A stretch of 64,000 nucleotides of DNA. Origin: Treponema sp. OMZ 787 (lineage in GTDB: Bacteria > Spirochaetota > Spirochaetia > Treponematales > Treponemataceae). Of the stretch, positions 35,795 through 43,605 are shown in pieces. Under the pieces are notes generated by a model. It ran no database searches. It had not been told where the DNA came from and worked only from the letters and a program-made list of their open reading frames with translations. A program made the position numbers and the translations under genes. How positions within the stretch are numbered: the first letter of the stretch is position 1; the number at the start of each line of letters is the position of its first letter. Location of the stretch: assembly GCF_024181225.1 (NCBI RefSeq), contig NZ_CP051198.1:682001-746000 (forward strand), given 5' to 3'.

Positions 35795-36040
35795 ATGCCA
35801 ACTTATGAGTATGTCTGCGATTCTTGCGGTCATGATTTTGAGGTTTTTCAGAGAATGAGTGATGAACCCGTATCTGTCTGTCCGGAATGCGGGAAGCCTG
35901 TAAGAAGAGTTATTTCCGGAGGCTTAGGAATTAATTTTAGAGGATCGGGTTTTTATGTAAACGACTCATCTTCTTCAAAAGCGTCCTCAGGCGGTTGTTC
36001 AAGCTGCTCCTCATCTTCATGCTCAACATGTAAGCATTAG
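35795..36040 (+). CDS. FmdB-family zinc-ribbon protein
   Basis: 81 residues. MPTYEYVCDSCGHDFEVFQRMSD and VCPECGKPVRRVISGGLGINFRGSGFY are the FmdB/CxxC_CxxC_SSSS signature, with two CxxC pairs forming a zinc ribbon. The tail is Ser/Cys-rich (SSSSKASSGGCSSCSSSSCS in part) and ends CKH, typical of the family. The start ATG 35795 is placed by TAGGAG at 35782-35787. Putative regulator or ribosome-associated factor; the function in bacteria is unsettled. It lies between the lipoprotein gene and another zinc-ribbon gene, likely one operon. Confidence 0.9.
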   Translation: MPTYEYVCDSCGHDFEVFQRMSDEPVSVCPECGKPVRRVISGGLGINFRGSGFYVNDSSSSKASSGGCSSCSSSSCSTCKH

Positions 36041-36046
36041 GATTTT

Positions 36047-36406
36047 ATGGGTAATTTAATGAAAGGGCATTCCCCTAAGTTTTTTTGTGAAAACTGCGGG
36101 CAAGAGGTAAAGCGCAACACAAAGGTGTGTCCCCACTGCGGGCGTTTTTTTGCTTCGGTGAGATGCCCTTCTTGTAATTATATGGGGCATACTGATGAAT
36201 TTATTAGCGGATGCCCTTCTTGCGGCTTTGCTGTCAGCTCAGATTCAAGCAAGAATACAAAAAAATATCACAGAAAAAAACTAAAAGAATACCGTTCAAA
36301 CTATAAATCCAATAGGTATGATGATCCCCTCCCTTGGTGGGTTTACAGCATTGTGATAGGCTCTTTGGCTCTATTAATAACCTATATTTTTTATTTTAGG
36401 GTCTAA
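36047..36406 (+). CDS. Zinc-ribbon protein with C-terminal membrane helix
   Basis: 119 residues. Four CxxC pairs (FCENCGQ, VCPHCGR, CPSCNYM, CPSCGFA) form two tandem zinc ribbons in residues 12-65. A basic stretch (KYHRKKLKEYRSNYKSNRY) follows, then one hydrophobic helix (WWVYSIVIGSLALLITYIF), so the protein is tail-anchored with the ribbons in the cytoplasm. The start is 6 nt after the FmdB-like gene, with TAGGA upstream. It ends 2 nt from the convergent HD-GYP gene with no terminator in between. Function unknown. Confidence 0.8.
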   Translation: MGNLMKGHSPKFFCENCGQEVKRNTKVCPHCGRFFASVRCPSCNYMGHTDEFISGCPSCGFAVSSDSSKNTKKYHRKKLKEYRSNYKSNRYDDPLPWWVYSIVIGSLALLITYIFYFRV

Positions 36407-36408
36407 GC

Positions 36409-37668
36409 CTACTCGTCTACAAAGTGAGCCTTAATAGCCTGGATTCTTTCCAAAACATCAAAAAAAGCATCTACTATTTCAGGATCAAATTTTTTTCCGC
36501 TCATTTTTTTTACTTCGGCAAGTATGTCTTCTTCTGTCCAAGAGTCTTTGTAAGATCTTTTTGATGAAAGAGCATCGTACACATCAGCCAGTGAAACAAT
36601 TCTTGCACCAAGAGGTATTTCTTCGCCTATAAGACCTTTTGTTTTTCCTGTTTTTGTGTCTGTTTGTACTGTTTTTCCTGTTTTTAAATCTATATGGCCG
36701 GGATAGCCGGTTCCATCCCAGTTTTCATGATGGCGAAGGGCTATTTCCATTGAAAGTTTATCCAGCGGGGATGCATCCGAATTAAAGAGGCGTGCTCCCA
36801 GCCATGTGTGAGTTTTCATTATTGAAAACTCTTCATCTGTGAGTTTTCCGGCTTTTTTTAGGATTGTATCCGAAATAGCAACCTTGCCTACATCGTGAAG
36901 CATTGATGCTATTTTGAGCGAGTCCCTATATTTTGTCTGCTCAGAAGCCGGAATTTCTTTTTTAAAAGCCAAACGATCATAAATTTCTACAGAATAGTTT
37001 GCAACCCTGTTTACATGCATTCCGGTTTCTTTAGGATCCCTAAGTTCGGCCATCTTTATCATACGCAAAACCATAGATCTTGTCAAAAAAGCATGTTCAA
37101 GGGCGATTCCTGCATTTGATGCAAAGTGACTCAAGTATATTTCATCATCATGGGAGAAGGGTTCCGGATTTCCGTCTTTATCGAGGGCGTTTAGAACTTG
37201 AAGAACTCCTAAAAGCATTCCTGACATTGAAAGAATGGGAATTGTAAGGTTTGAAACCGTTTTATAGCCTGTTTTTTCGTCTGTAGCTCTGCCGAATTTA
37301 TACGGCAAAGCCGGATCAATATTGTAAACATCCGGCACATTGACCAGTTTTTTTGTATATGCTGCACATCCGGCTATGGTTGTGTTGCTTATGGGAAAAT
37401 CAAAAAAAATGTATGGCAGTTTTTTTCCTGCCGGTACTTTTTTTTGTTGGGTATCATTTTGAGCATACCTTATGGCAAGTCTGTCGCCTTCAGCTATATA
37501 TATTGAGCCGGCATCGGCATTTACTACACTTCTAGCTTCTGTAAGGATTTGTTCCAGAAGAACATCAACGTCTTGAACGCTATGTATTAAAGATTCCGTT
37601 TCGAGAATTTTGACGAGAATCTCTTCTTTTGATAGCTCTTTATATTTGTTTTTATCTATCATGCTCAT
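36409..37668 (-). CDS. GAF and HD-GYP domain phosphodiesterase
   Basis: 419 residues. Residues about 20-195 are a GAF domain (VDVLLEQILTEARSVVNADAGSIYI, LLGVLQVLNALDKDG). Residues about 205-415 are an HD-GYP domain: RVANYSVEIYDRLAF, MLHDVGKVAISDTILKK, THTWLGARLF, ALRHHENWDGTGYPG and DVYDALSSKRSYKDSW. The HD pair, downstream His ligands and GYP motif are all intact, so hydrolysis of cyclic di-GMP is expected, controlled by a ligand or signal at the GAF domain. The start has no SD: a TATAAT ends 5 nt before ATG 37668, so the second ATG (37662) may also serve. It follows cbiA on the same strand with 57 nt between. Confidence 0.92.
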   Translation of the reverse strand: MSMIDKNKYKELSKEEILVKILETESLIHSVQDVDVLLEQILTEARSVVNADAGSIYIAEGDRLAIRYAQNDTQQKKVPAGKKLPYIFFDFPISNTTIAGCAAYTKKLVNVPDVYNIDPALPYKFGRATDEKTGYKTVSNLTIPILSMSGMLLGVLQVLNALDKDGNPEPFSHDDEIYLSHFASNAGIALEHAFLTRSMVLRMIKMAELRDPKETGMHVNRVANYSVEIYDRLAFKKEIPASEQTKYRDSLKIASMLHDVGKVAISDTILKKAGKLTDEEFSIMKTHTWLGARLFNSDASPLDKLSMEIALRHHENWDGTGYPGHIDLKTGKTVQTDTKTGKTKGLIGEEIPLGARIVSLADVYDALSSKRSYKDSWTEEDILAEVKKMSGKKFDPEIVDAFFDVLERIQAIKAHFVDE

Positions 37669-37725
37669 ATTGTATTATATTCTAAAGAAAAAGTCTATAA
37701 TTTTGAGGAAAATAATATTTTCATT

Positions 37726-39015
37726 CTAATTTTGTATCAGATTGTAAAAATTCTCAAGATTATATATAAAATGGATGTTTTGAAAAAGACCCAAGCAATT
37801 TTTGTATTTGTAGCCGTCTTCAAAACTTAAACTTGAATGCGGTTTTGTGACTATAGCAATGGTTGGGGGCTTAGCTACAGCCTTTGACTTATGATATTCG
37901 GCCGCATTGAATCCGCTTCCTTTTTTTCCCAAGATACAGTCATCGGTAAACTCAAGCTGCTTATATCCGAAATTTTGCAAGGTGCGTGAACTTTCGGCCG
38001 AACCTTGAAAAACACCGCACATTTTAAAACCGTCAAGGTCTTCAAAAAGATAGGAGAGGGCTTCACCTTCAGCCAGAATACGGCCTTCGGCTTCTGCAAA
38101 TTTTTTGATTGCTTTTTGCATTGCAATATTTTTTGAAAGAGCTTCCTTGTATTTATTTATTTGTCCGCTCCCAAAATATAAAAAATTACAGTCCGGCAAT
38201 GCTTCATCTTTGAGAGGAGAAAAATAAGTTACCTCGGTGCTTTTTTCGAGCAAAAATATATTTTCTGAATAGTATAAATTAAAGGCCTCATCCATTGCGA
38301 TTGCAGTTCGTGTCTTTGTTTTTTTTATTTCTATCTTACTACCGGTTTTAAGAGGCTGAAATAAGTTTAAAAATTTTTTAATATCGATATTATCTTTTAC
38401 AATTTTATATAAGACATCTAAAAATTTTTCATCCTTTAGCCTTTCATCTATGTTGAGACCAAGTCCCGATTCTTCAATTTCGAATTCGGAGATTTTAGGA
38501 AAAAAACCCAAGACTTGCAGTTCAAGGTTATCTTCTATCATCTTTTTGTAAAGAGGATAAAGTTTAGCATTGGTTTTATTAAGTATAATTGCCCTTATTC
38601 TGTTTTTTGAAAAATCTATCATCCCTTTTAGCTTAGGAATAATTGTAAACATTTCTCCTTGCGGGGAATATACGAGTACAATATCGCTCCCGATTTTTTC
38701 AGCCGTATCAAAGGATGAGTTTTCCCAAGTAGAGCCGATTCCGTCAAAGCAGCCCATCACACCTTCGGCAAGGGCGTATTCCGAGTTTGAAATATTAAGC
38801 GAAAATTCCATTCCTGCTTGCCCCATCATAAACGGGTCGAGATTGCCGGCCCTTTTGCCGGAGATTATTTCGAGAATTTTGCGGTCGACTTGATCGGGAC
38901 CTGTTTTAAATGCGGAGATGTCAAGCCCTTCTTTTTTTAAAGAATAGAGCAGGGCTGATGAAACTATTGTTTTTCCCGAATTGCTGTTCGGAGCGGAAAT
39001 CATTATTCCTTTCAT
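37726..39015 (-). CDS. cbiA: Cobyrinate a,c-diamide synthase (CbiA) lacking the GATase cysteine
   Basis: Amidates corrin side chains a and c using ATP and glutamine-derived ammonia. The N-terminal P-loop domain is typical (MISAPNSNSGKTIVSSALL, LDPFMMGQAGMEFSLN, AEGVMGCFDGIG). In the C-terminal class I amidotransferase domain the usual AECGGLMYL reads AEGEALSYL, so Gly317 replaces the nucleophilic Cys. The later EYHKS still aligns with the FHYS His segment. This enzyme probably cannot use glutamine itself and would need free ammonia or a partner. It starts 3 nt after cbiL and is the last gene of cbiK-cbiL-cbiA. Confidence 0.85.
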   Translation of the reverse strand: MKGIMISAPNSNSGKTIVSSALLYSLKKEGLDISAFKTGPDQVDRKILEIISGKRAGNLDPFMMGQAGMEFSLNISNSEYALAEGVMGCFDGIGSTWENSSFDTAEKIGSDIVLVYSPQGEMFTIIPKLKGMIDFSKNRIRAIILNKTNAKLYPLYKKMIEDNLELQVLGFFPKISEFEIEESGLGLNIDERLKDEKFLDVLYKIVKDNIDIKKFLNLFQPLKTGSKIEIKKTKTRTAIAMDEAFNLYYSENIFLLEKSTEVTYFSPLKDEALPDCNFLYFGSGQINKYKEALSKNIAMQKAIKKFAEAEGRILAEGEALSYLFEDLDGFKMCGVFQGSAESSRTLQNFGYKQLEFTDDCILGKKGSGFNAAEYHKSKAVAKPPTIAIVTKPHSSLSFEDGYKYKNCLGLFQNIHFIYNLENFYNLIQN

Positions 39016-39018
39016 CTT

Positions 39019-39687
39019 TTATTTTCCTTTTTGTTTACGGGCAATGATTAAGGAAATATAGTCTTCGTCTTCTAAGATTTTTTCTTTTTCGTCCTTTTGC
39101 AGAACGGCTTCCTCTTGCATTGTTGCTCTTTTTATATACGCATAGTTAAAATTATTATCTTCAAATTCTTTTAAAATAAGTTTTTTTTGTTTAAATGTTT
39201 TTAAAAGGGCTATAGATGAAGATGAATTTAAAATTTCTTCACTTAGATGATCGGTTATAGTAAGCACTTCTCCTTTTTCGGCCAGCGGAATTTGTGCTCT
39301 GCCTGCGGCTGCTACCGAGGAAGGAATGCCTGAAATAATTTGCAAATTAACTTCCGGTATTTTAAAGTAGGGCATCATGTAAATAAAGGTGCTGTATATC
39401 ATAGGATCGCCTATCGTTAAAATAACCGAGTTTGAATTTTCTTTTGTTTTTTCAAGTATTTTTTCGGCTTGAATTTTATAATCTTCATCTGATACAAAGC
39501 CCATAGGAAAATCAAGAAACAAAACTTCTTTATTTTTTATAAAGTTTTTTACCGTATCTAAGGCCATATTTTTTCCCTTATTATTTGGAGCAAAAATCAG
39601 ATCTGCATTTTCAAGAGCTTTGACTGCCTGTAATGTAAGATATTCCGGAGCTCCCGGGCCTGTTCCTACTGCAAAAATATTTTTCAT
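39019..39687 (-). CDS. cbiL: Precorrin-2/cobalt-factor-2 C20-methyltransferase
   Basis: SAM-dependent tetrapyrrole methyltransferase of 222 residues, slightly short for CbiL/CobI. FAVGTGPGAPEYLTLQAVKAL (read in two pieces) is the family N-terminus. ILTIGDPMIYSTFIYMMPYF fits the GDP-x3-S/T loop of C20-methyltransferases. ISGIPSSVAAAGRAQIPLAEKGE is the third signature. It methylates C20 of (cobalt-)precorrin-2 in the corrin pathway. The gene overlaps neither neighbour but is 1 nt from cbiK and 3 nt from cbiA, a tight operon. Confidence 0.9.
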   Translation of the reverse strand: MKNIFAVGTGPGAPEYLTLQAVKALENADLIFAPNNKGKNMALDTVKNFIKNKEVLFLDFPMGFVSDEDYKIQAEKILEKTKENSNSVILTIGDPMIYSTFIYMMPYFKIPEVNLQIISGIPSSVAAAGRAQIPLAEKGEVLTITDHLSEEILNSSSSIALLKTFKQKKLILKEFEDNNFNYAYIKRATMQEEAVLQKDEKEKILEDEDYISLIIARKQKGK

Positions 39688-39688
39688 T

Positions 39689-40444
39689 TTAACCTCTGCC
39701 TTGATTGATTGTGTCCTCTAAGGATTTAAAAATGATTTCCCGAATCATTGGGAATTCTCCCAAGCCTTTTAGATTTGCATTAACTTCGTAACCTTCATTT
39801 TTTAAAATAGTGTACCAGCTGTCTTCTTCATCCCCCGCCATATCGTTGTGGGCATGGTCACCTGCAACCATCATAAAGGGGTACAGTTCAATTTTTTTTA
39901 TTTTGCGTTCTGCAAGAATAGGCAGAATATCTTTTAGTTCTACAGAGCCTTCAACTGTTCCTATCAGCACATTCTCAAGCCCCTTTGAATTTAGTTTATT
40001 TTGCATTATATCATAGAATTTATCTGCCTCATGTGAAGATCCGTGTCCCATAAAAAGAATTGCGGTATCGGCTTCGGGCTTTTTTAAGTCGATGGCTTTT
40101 ATCATTTCGTCAAAGTCGGTATTTTCATTTAAGAGGGGCTGGCCTAAAACAGTGTTTTCAAATTTCAGTTTTTCATATTCTTCACCGGGAATTATGTGAG
40201 TCGGCTGTATGTAAATTTCTGAAAATCCTTTTTCTTTTAATTCTTGAATTATCTCCTTGGGAGAAGCCACATTGATAGAGTCTCTTTTTTTGAGAATCGC
40301 CCTAACCATGTTTGAAGTATAAGCTTTAAAAATCTCATAATCTTTAAACCTTTCAGCGGCTTCTTTTTCGATAACGTCAATAGTTTTTTCTCTTGTATCG
40401 GCATAGCTTGTACCGAAACTTGCTATAACAAGGGCTTTTTTCAT
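39689..40444 (-). CDS. cbiK: Sirohydrochlorin cobaltochelatase (anaerobic type)
   Basis: Inserts Co2+ into sirohydrochlorin at the start of the anaerobic cobalamin pathway. From ATG 40444 (251 residues), with AAAGGAAA just upstream; an in-frame extension to 40546 has no RBS and crosses the promoter. Landmarks are KALVIASFGTSYADTREKTID, EIYIQPTHIIPGEEYEKL (with a metal-site His), ILFMGHGSSHEADKFYDIM and LYPFMMVAGDHAHNDMAG (second metal His region). No signal peptide, unlike some periplasmic CbiK proteins. It heads cbiK-cbiL-cbiA. No B12 riboswitch fits in the short leader. Confidence 0.92.
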   Translation of the reverse strand: MKKALVIASFGTSYADTREKTIDVIEKEAAERFKDYEIFKAYTSNMVRAILKKRDSINVASPKEIIQELKEKGFSEIYIQPTHIIPGEEYEKLKFENTVLGQPLLNENTDFDEMIKAIDLKKPEADTAILFMGHGSSHEADKFYDIMQNKLNSKGLENVLIGTVEGSVELKDILPILAERKIKKIELYPFMMVAGDHAHNDMAGDEEDSWYTILKNEGYEVNANLKGLGEFPMIREIIFKSLEDTINQGRG

Positions 40445-40483
40445 TTTGTTTCCTTTAGGTGTTTTTAATAAAATTGTTAGACA

Positions 40484-40512
40484 AGTATAATGAGAATGAG
40501 GGCAAAAATCAA
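40484..40512 (-). promoter_or_regulatory. cbiK operon promoter
   Basis: On the minus strand TTGATT (40512-40507), a 17-nt spacer and TATACT (40489-40484). The predicted leader is about 33 nt, too short for a cobalamin riboswitch. It is divergent from the GntR promoter 28 bp away. Confidence 0.7.
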
Positions 40513-40539
40513 GATAGTTTGTTTTTTTTATTTTCCATC

Positions 40540-40568
40540 TTGACAAAGAGTGTTATTCTGTATATATT
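40540..40568 (+). promoter_or_regulatory. Promoter of the GntR-ABC operon
   Basis: A perfect TTGACA (40540-40545), a 17-nt spacer and TATATT (40563-40568). The -10 box lies inside the 37-bp palindrome, so a bound repressor would block polymerase. Confidence 0.8.
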
Positions 40569-40587
40569 TAATATATACAGAATAACA
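40551..40587. promoter_or_regulatory. 37-bp operator palindrome of the GntR-family regulator
   Basis: TGTTATTCTGTATATAT (40551-40567) and its exact reverse complement (40571-40587) flank TTA. It covers the -10 box and start site of the promoter and ends at the RBS of the regulator gene, the expected site for autorepression by a dimeric GntR/YtrA-type protein. Confidence 0.8.
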
Positions 40588-40597
40588 GGAGGCGAAG

Positions 40598-40963
40598 GTG
40601 AATATTTTTTTGAATAATTCTTCGGGAGTTCCTCTTTATGAGCAGCTTTCGGAAAGTATAAAAAATCAAATTTTAGACGGCTCCCTAAAGGAAGGGGAAG
40701 CCCTGCCTTCGATGAGGGCCTTGGCAGCTTCCCTCCGTGTGAGCGTCATTACTACAAAGCGCTCTTATGAGGATTTAGCCCGCGATGGTTTTTTGTATTC
40801 GGTTCCTGCTAAGGGGTATTTTGTTGCCGATGTAAATTTAAAAAAAATAGAAAAATCGATTAAAAAAAATATTGAAGAAAAGTTAAAAGAGGTTTGCAGT
40901 CAAGCAAAAAAAATTAATCTAAATACTGAGGATTTATATAAAATCCTTAGGCGTATTTATTAG
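40598..40963 (+). CDS. GntR-family transcriptional regulator (YtrA type)
   Basis: 121 residues. A winged helix fills residues 10-75 (GVPLYEQLSESIKNQILDG, ALPSMRALAASLRVSVITTKRSYEDLARDGFLYSVPAKGYFV), the GntR signature. The C-terminal tail of about 45 residues is a short dimerising helix, as in YtrA-subfamily members, which have no large ligand domain and usually control an adjacent ABC transporter. The start is GTG 40598, with AGGAGG at 40587-40592. The promoter is buried in a perfect palindrome, so it should repress itself and the ABC genes that follow 15 nt later. Confidence 0.92.
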   Translation: MNIFLNNSSGVPLYEQLSESIKNQILDGSLKEGEALPSMRALAASLRVSVITTKRSYEDLARDGFLYSVPAKGYFVADVNLKKIEKSIKKNIEEKLKEVCSQAKKINLNTEDLYKILRRIY

Positions 40964-40978
40964 CTTATGGGAGGTTTT

Positions 40979-41845
40979 ATGTCTGATGATGTATTAAAAG
41001 TTGAAAAACTTAAATTTTCGATAGGGCGTGGTAAAAAAGCTTTTTCTTTAGATGATATTTCTTTTTCGGTTCCGCGGGGCTGTGTTACGGGCTTAATAGG
41101 AGAAAACGGGGCAGGGAAAACAACTCTTATCCGCCTTCTTCTCGATATGTACCAGCCGGAAAGCGGAAAAATCTCCCTCTTTGGGGAGAAATTAAAAAGA
41201 GAAAATATAGAAATAAAGGAAAAAATCGGTTTTGTTATAAACGACAGTTTTTTATCCTTGTTGTTCACGCCTAAAAAACTTGGAAGATTTTTTGCGGGTG
41301 TTTACAAAAATTGGAATCAGAGGCTTTACGAAAGGTCCCTAAACGATTTTAAAATTCCTCCTTCAAGGTTTTTGTCGGGGCTGTCGTCCGGGACTATGCA
41401 AAAACTTCAAATTGCTATAGCCCTCTCTCACGGAGCCGAGTTTTTGATTTTGGATGAGCCTCTTAATTTTTTAGACCCTGTTTCTAAAAAAGAATTTTTA
41501 GATCTTATAAGAAACTTTATGCTTGACGAAAATCACTCGGTTTTAATTTCGAGCCATCAAACAAATGAGCTTGAAAAAATTTGCGATGAAATTGTTTTTA
41601 TAAGTGAGGGGAAAAAAGTTTTTGATTCTTCTTTAGAAAATATAAATAAAAATTACGGGCTTTTAAAAATAGATGAAAAGACTTTTAAGTCCTTGTATAG
41701 TAATGAATATATAGATTATAGAAAAACCGATTATGCTTATGAGGTTTTGGTTTCGGATAAGGAAAATCAAAAATTTAACGGAATGGTTTGCGAATATGCA
41801 AGCCTTGAAGATATTATGTATTTTTATACAAAGGAGAAAATCTAA
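40979..41845 (+). CDS. ABC transporter ATP-binding protein (YtrA-regulated type)
   Basis: 288 residues from ATG 40979, with GGGAGG at 40970-40975. Walker A GLIGENGAGKTTLIRLL, signature FLSGLSSGTMQKLQIAIAL and Walker B FLILDEPLNFLDP, followed by an H-loop ISSHQTNEL, show a complete nucleotide-binding domain. The signature SSGTMQ is a variant of LSGGQ often seen in this exporter subfamily. The C-terminal 70 residues form an extra domain. It is the partner of the following six-helix membrane protein. The operon layout suggests efflux of an antibiotic, peptide or other membrane-active compound. Confidence 0.9.
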   Translation: MSDDVLKVEKLKFSIGRGKKAFSLDDISFSVPRGCVTGLIGENGAGKTTLIRLLLDMYQPESGKISLFGEKLKRENIEIKEKIGFVINDSFLSLLFTPKKLGRFFAGVYKNWNQRLYERSLNDFKIPPSRFLSGLSSGTMQKLQIAIALSHGAEFLILDEPLNFLDPVSKKEFLDLIRNFMLDENHSVLISSHQTNELEKICDEIVFISEGKKVFDSSLENINKNYGLLKIDEKTFKSLYSNEYIDYRKTDYAYEVLVSDKENQKFNGMVCEYASLEDIMYFYTKEKI

Positions 41846-41846
41846 A

Positions 41847-42530
41847 ATGAAAAAAATTAGAGCGATTATATTTAATTCTATGCATAGTATTGGTGTTTTA
41901 ATTGGAAGTATTTTCTTTTTAATTGGAATTATCGAGATTCTTATAGGAGCATTGATTCCTGCTGCTCGGAATGTTATATTTTTTCAAGGTTTAATGTTTT
42001 TATTTATCGGAACTATGATTCCCTCTCTTCCTTTTTATGAATATATTACAATGTATATATTAATGCCGATACGTGGAAAAGAATATTTTATTGCAAATAC
42101 TATTTATTCTTTGTCGGTTAATTTTTTAAGTATTTTTACTTTAAGTCTTATTTTATATATTATAAATTTTTTTCTACCGATTGAAGATCTAAAACTGCTT
42201 ATTTGGATTCTGTTTATTTATTTACCTTCGTCTGTAACTTTTAATATGATTTTATGTGCAGTTTCAATTAAGGGAGGACTTTTGCGCAGTATAATTACCT
42301 CAGTTATAGCTTACGGATTGCCTCCTACAGTTCTTACTTTAGTAAGTATCGGATTAAATACTTCGCATGATAAACTAAAATCTTTTTTTCAAATAATTCC
42401 GTTCACATTGTTTTTTCTTGCAGTTTATCTTGTTTCTTTAGTCCTTATTTTAATTTCTTTCTTTTTAGGAACAAGGAATTTTAACAAATTTAGATTCAAA
42501 AGTTTTATGCTTAGGAATAAAAAGAGCTAA
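41847..42530 (+). CDS. ABC transporter membrane subunit
   Basis: 227 residues from ATG 41847, one base after the stop of the ATPase gene, with AAGGAG upstream. Six hydrophobic segments are visible (for example SIGVLIGSIFFLIGIIEILIG, LSIFTLSLILYIINFF, LFFLAVYLVSLVLILISFFLG in part). No extracellular domain is apparent. It is the likely permease of the YtrA-type ABC exporter; the substrate is unknown. It is too divergent for a family name by eye beyond ABC-2-like. Confidence 0.8.
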   Translation: MKKIRAIIFNSMHSIGVLIGSIFFLIGIIEILIGALIPAARNVIFFQGLMFLFIGTMIPSLPFYEYITMYILMPIRGKEYFIANTIYSLSVNFLSIFTLSLILYIINFFLPIEDLKLLIWILFIYLPSSVTFNMILCAVSIKGGLLRSIITSVIAYGLPPTVLTLVSIGLNTSHDKLKSFFQIIPFTLFFLAVYLVSLVLILISFFLGTRNFNKFRFKSFMLRNKKS

Positions 42531-42541
42531 GTATTTCTATA

Positions 42542-42570
42542 TTGAAGAAAAATTTATTTTATTGTATAGT
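42542..42570 (+). promoter_or_regulatory. lplA promoter, leaderless type
   Basis: TTGAAG (42542-42547), a 17-nt spacer and TATAGT (42565-42570), ending 6 nt before ATG 42577. An in-frame TTG at 42562 lies inside the promoter. No SD is present. Confidence 0.7.
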
Positions 42571-42576
42571 AATCTT

Positions 42577-43572
42577 ATGAAATACTTAGAAACTTATTCA
42601 AATGATCCGGAATATAATTTGGCTTTTGAGGAATATTGTTTTAGACATCTGCCTCTTGAAAACGATGAATACTTTTTTTTATGGCAAAATGGTCCTGCCG
42701 TAATTATAGGTAAAAATCAAAATGCTTATCAAGAAGTAAATGATGACTATGTGAGTGAGCATAATCTTAAAGTTGTCCGCCGCATAACCGGAGGAGGAGC
42801 TGTATATCACGATCTCGGCAATTTGAATTTTTCGTTTGTTACAAAAACAAGGGAAAATCAAACGATTGATTTTAAGCGCTACTATATTCCGATTATAAAT
42901 GCCTTGGAAAAAATCGGCGTTAAGGCAGAGCTTTCCGGCAGAAACGATGTTACTATAGATGGGCAAAAATGTATCGGTGCTTCCCAGTCGGTTTGGCAGG
43001 GCAGGGTTTTGAGTAACGGCTGTATTCTGTTTGATGTCCGCTTGGAAGAACTTTCGAAGGCTCTCAATGTACGAAAAGAAAAACTTGAATCGAAGGGTGT
43101 AAAAAGCGTCCGAGCCAGGGTTACAAATATTAAACCCCACTTAAAGCGGGATATTTCTGTTGCCGATTTTAAGGCAGAATTATTGAAAGCTATCTTTGAG
43201 CTTGAGGGACAAGAACCTGTAGAATATAAACTTTCCGAATCGGAGCTCGAGGGAGTCAAAAAAATATATGCCGAAAGATTTTCCCTTAAAGAGTGGAACT
43301 ATGGAGCTTCTCCCAAGGCAGAATATTCCCACTATGAAAGGTTCCCCATAGGAAGCATTGAAGTATTCTTTAACGTTAAAAATGCAAAGATCTTCGATTT
43401 AAAAATTCACGGAGACTTTTTCGGTACAAAGGATGTTGCCGAAATTGAAAAACTATTGGAAGGCTGCGAATACGAAAAAAATGCCGTAAGTGCAAAACTT
43501 GCAGATGCTGATTTAAAAGCCTATTTCGGCACAATCGAAATAGACGAGCTTGTAGATTTGTTTTTTAGATAG
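42577..43572 (+). CDS. lplA: Lipoate-protein ligase A
   Basis: Activates lipoate with ATP and attaches it to E2 or H-protein lysines. 331 residues from ATG 42577. Signatures are PEYNLAFEEYCF, LWQNGPAVIIGKNQNAYQEVN, RRITGGGAVYHDLGNLNFSFV, GRNDVTIDGQKCIGASQSVW and FNVKNAKIFDLKIHGDFF (C-terminal accessory domain). The ATP-binding RRxTGGG and the Lys of GRNDxxxxGxKxxG are intact. Its transcript is predicted to begin at the start codon. It is downstream of the ABC permease by 46 nt but has its own promoter. Confidence 0.94.
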   Translation: MKYLETYSNDPEYNLAFEEYCFRHLPLENDEYFFLWQNGPAVIIGKNQNAYQEVNDDYVSEHNLKVVRRITGGGAVYHDLGNLNFSFVTKTRENQTIDFKRYYIPIINALEKIGVKAELSGRNDVTIDGQKCIGASQSVWQGRVLSNGCILFDVRLEELSKALNVRKEKLESKGVKSVRARVTNIKPHLKRDISVADFKAELLKAIFELEGQEPVEYKLSESELEGVKKIYAERFSLKEWNYGASPKAEYSHYERFPIGSIEVFFNVKNAKIFDLKIHGDFFGTKDVAEIEKLLEGCEYEKNAVSAKLADADLKAYFGTIEIDELVDLFFR

Positions 43573-43605
43573 AGTATAGCGATTATCCTATCCGATGCCT
43601 AGTTT

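Noticed and set aside
40445-40550. Possible cobalamin riboswitch before cbiK
   Set aside because: The promoter leaves about 33 nt of leader and no B12-box sequence is visible.
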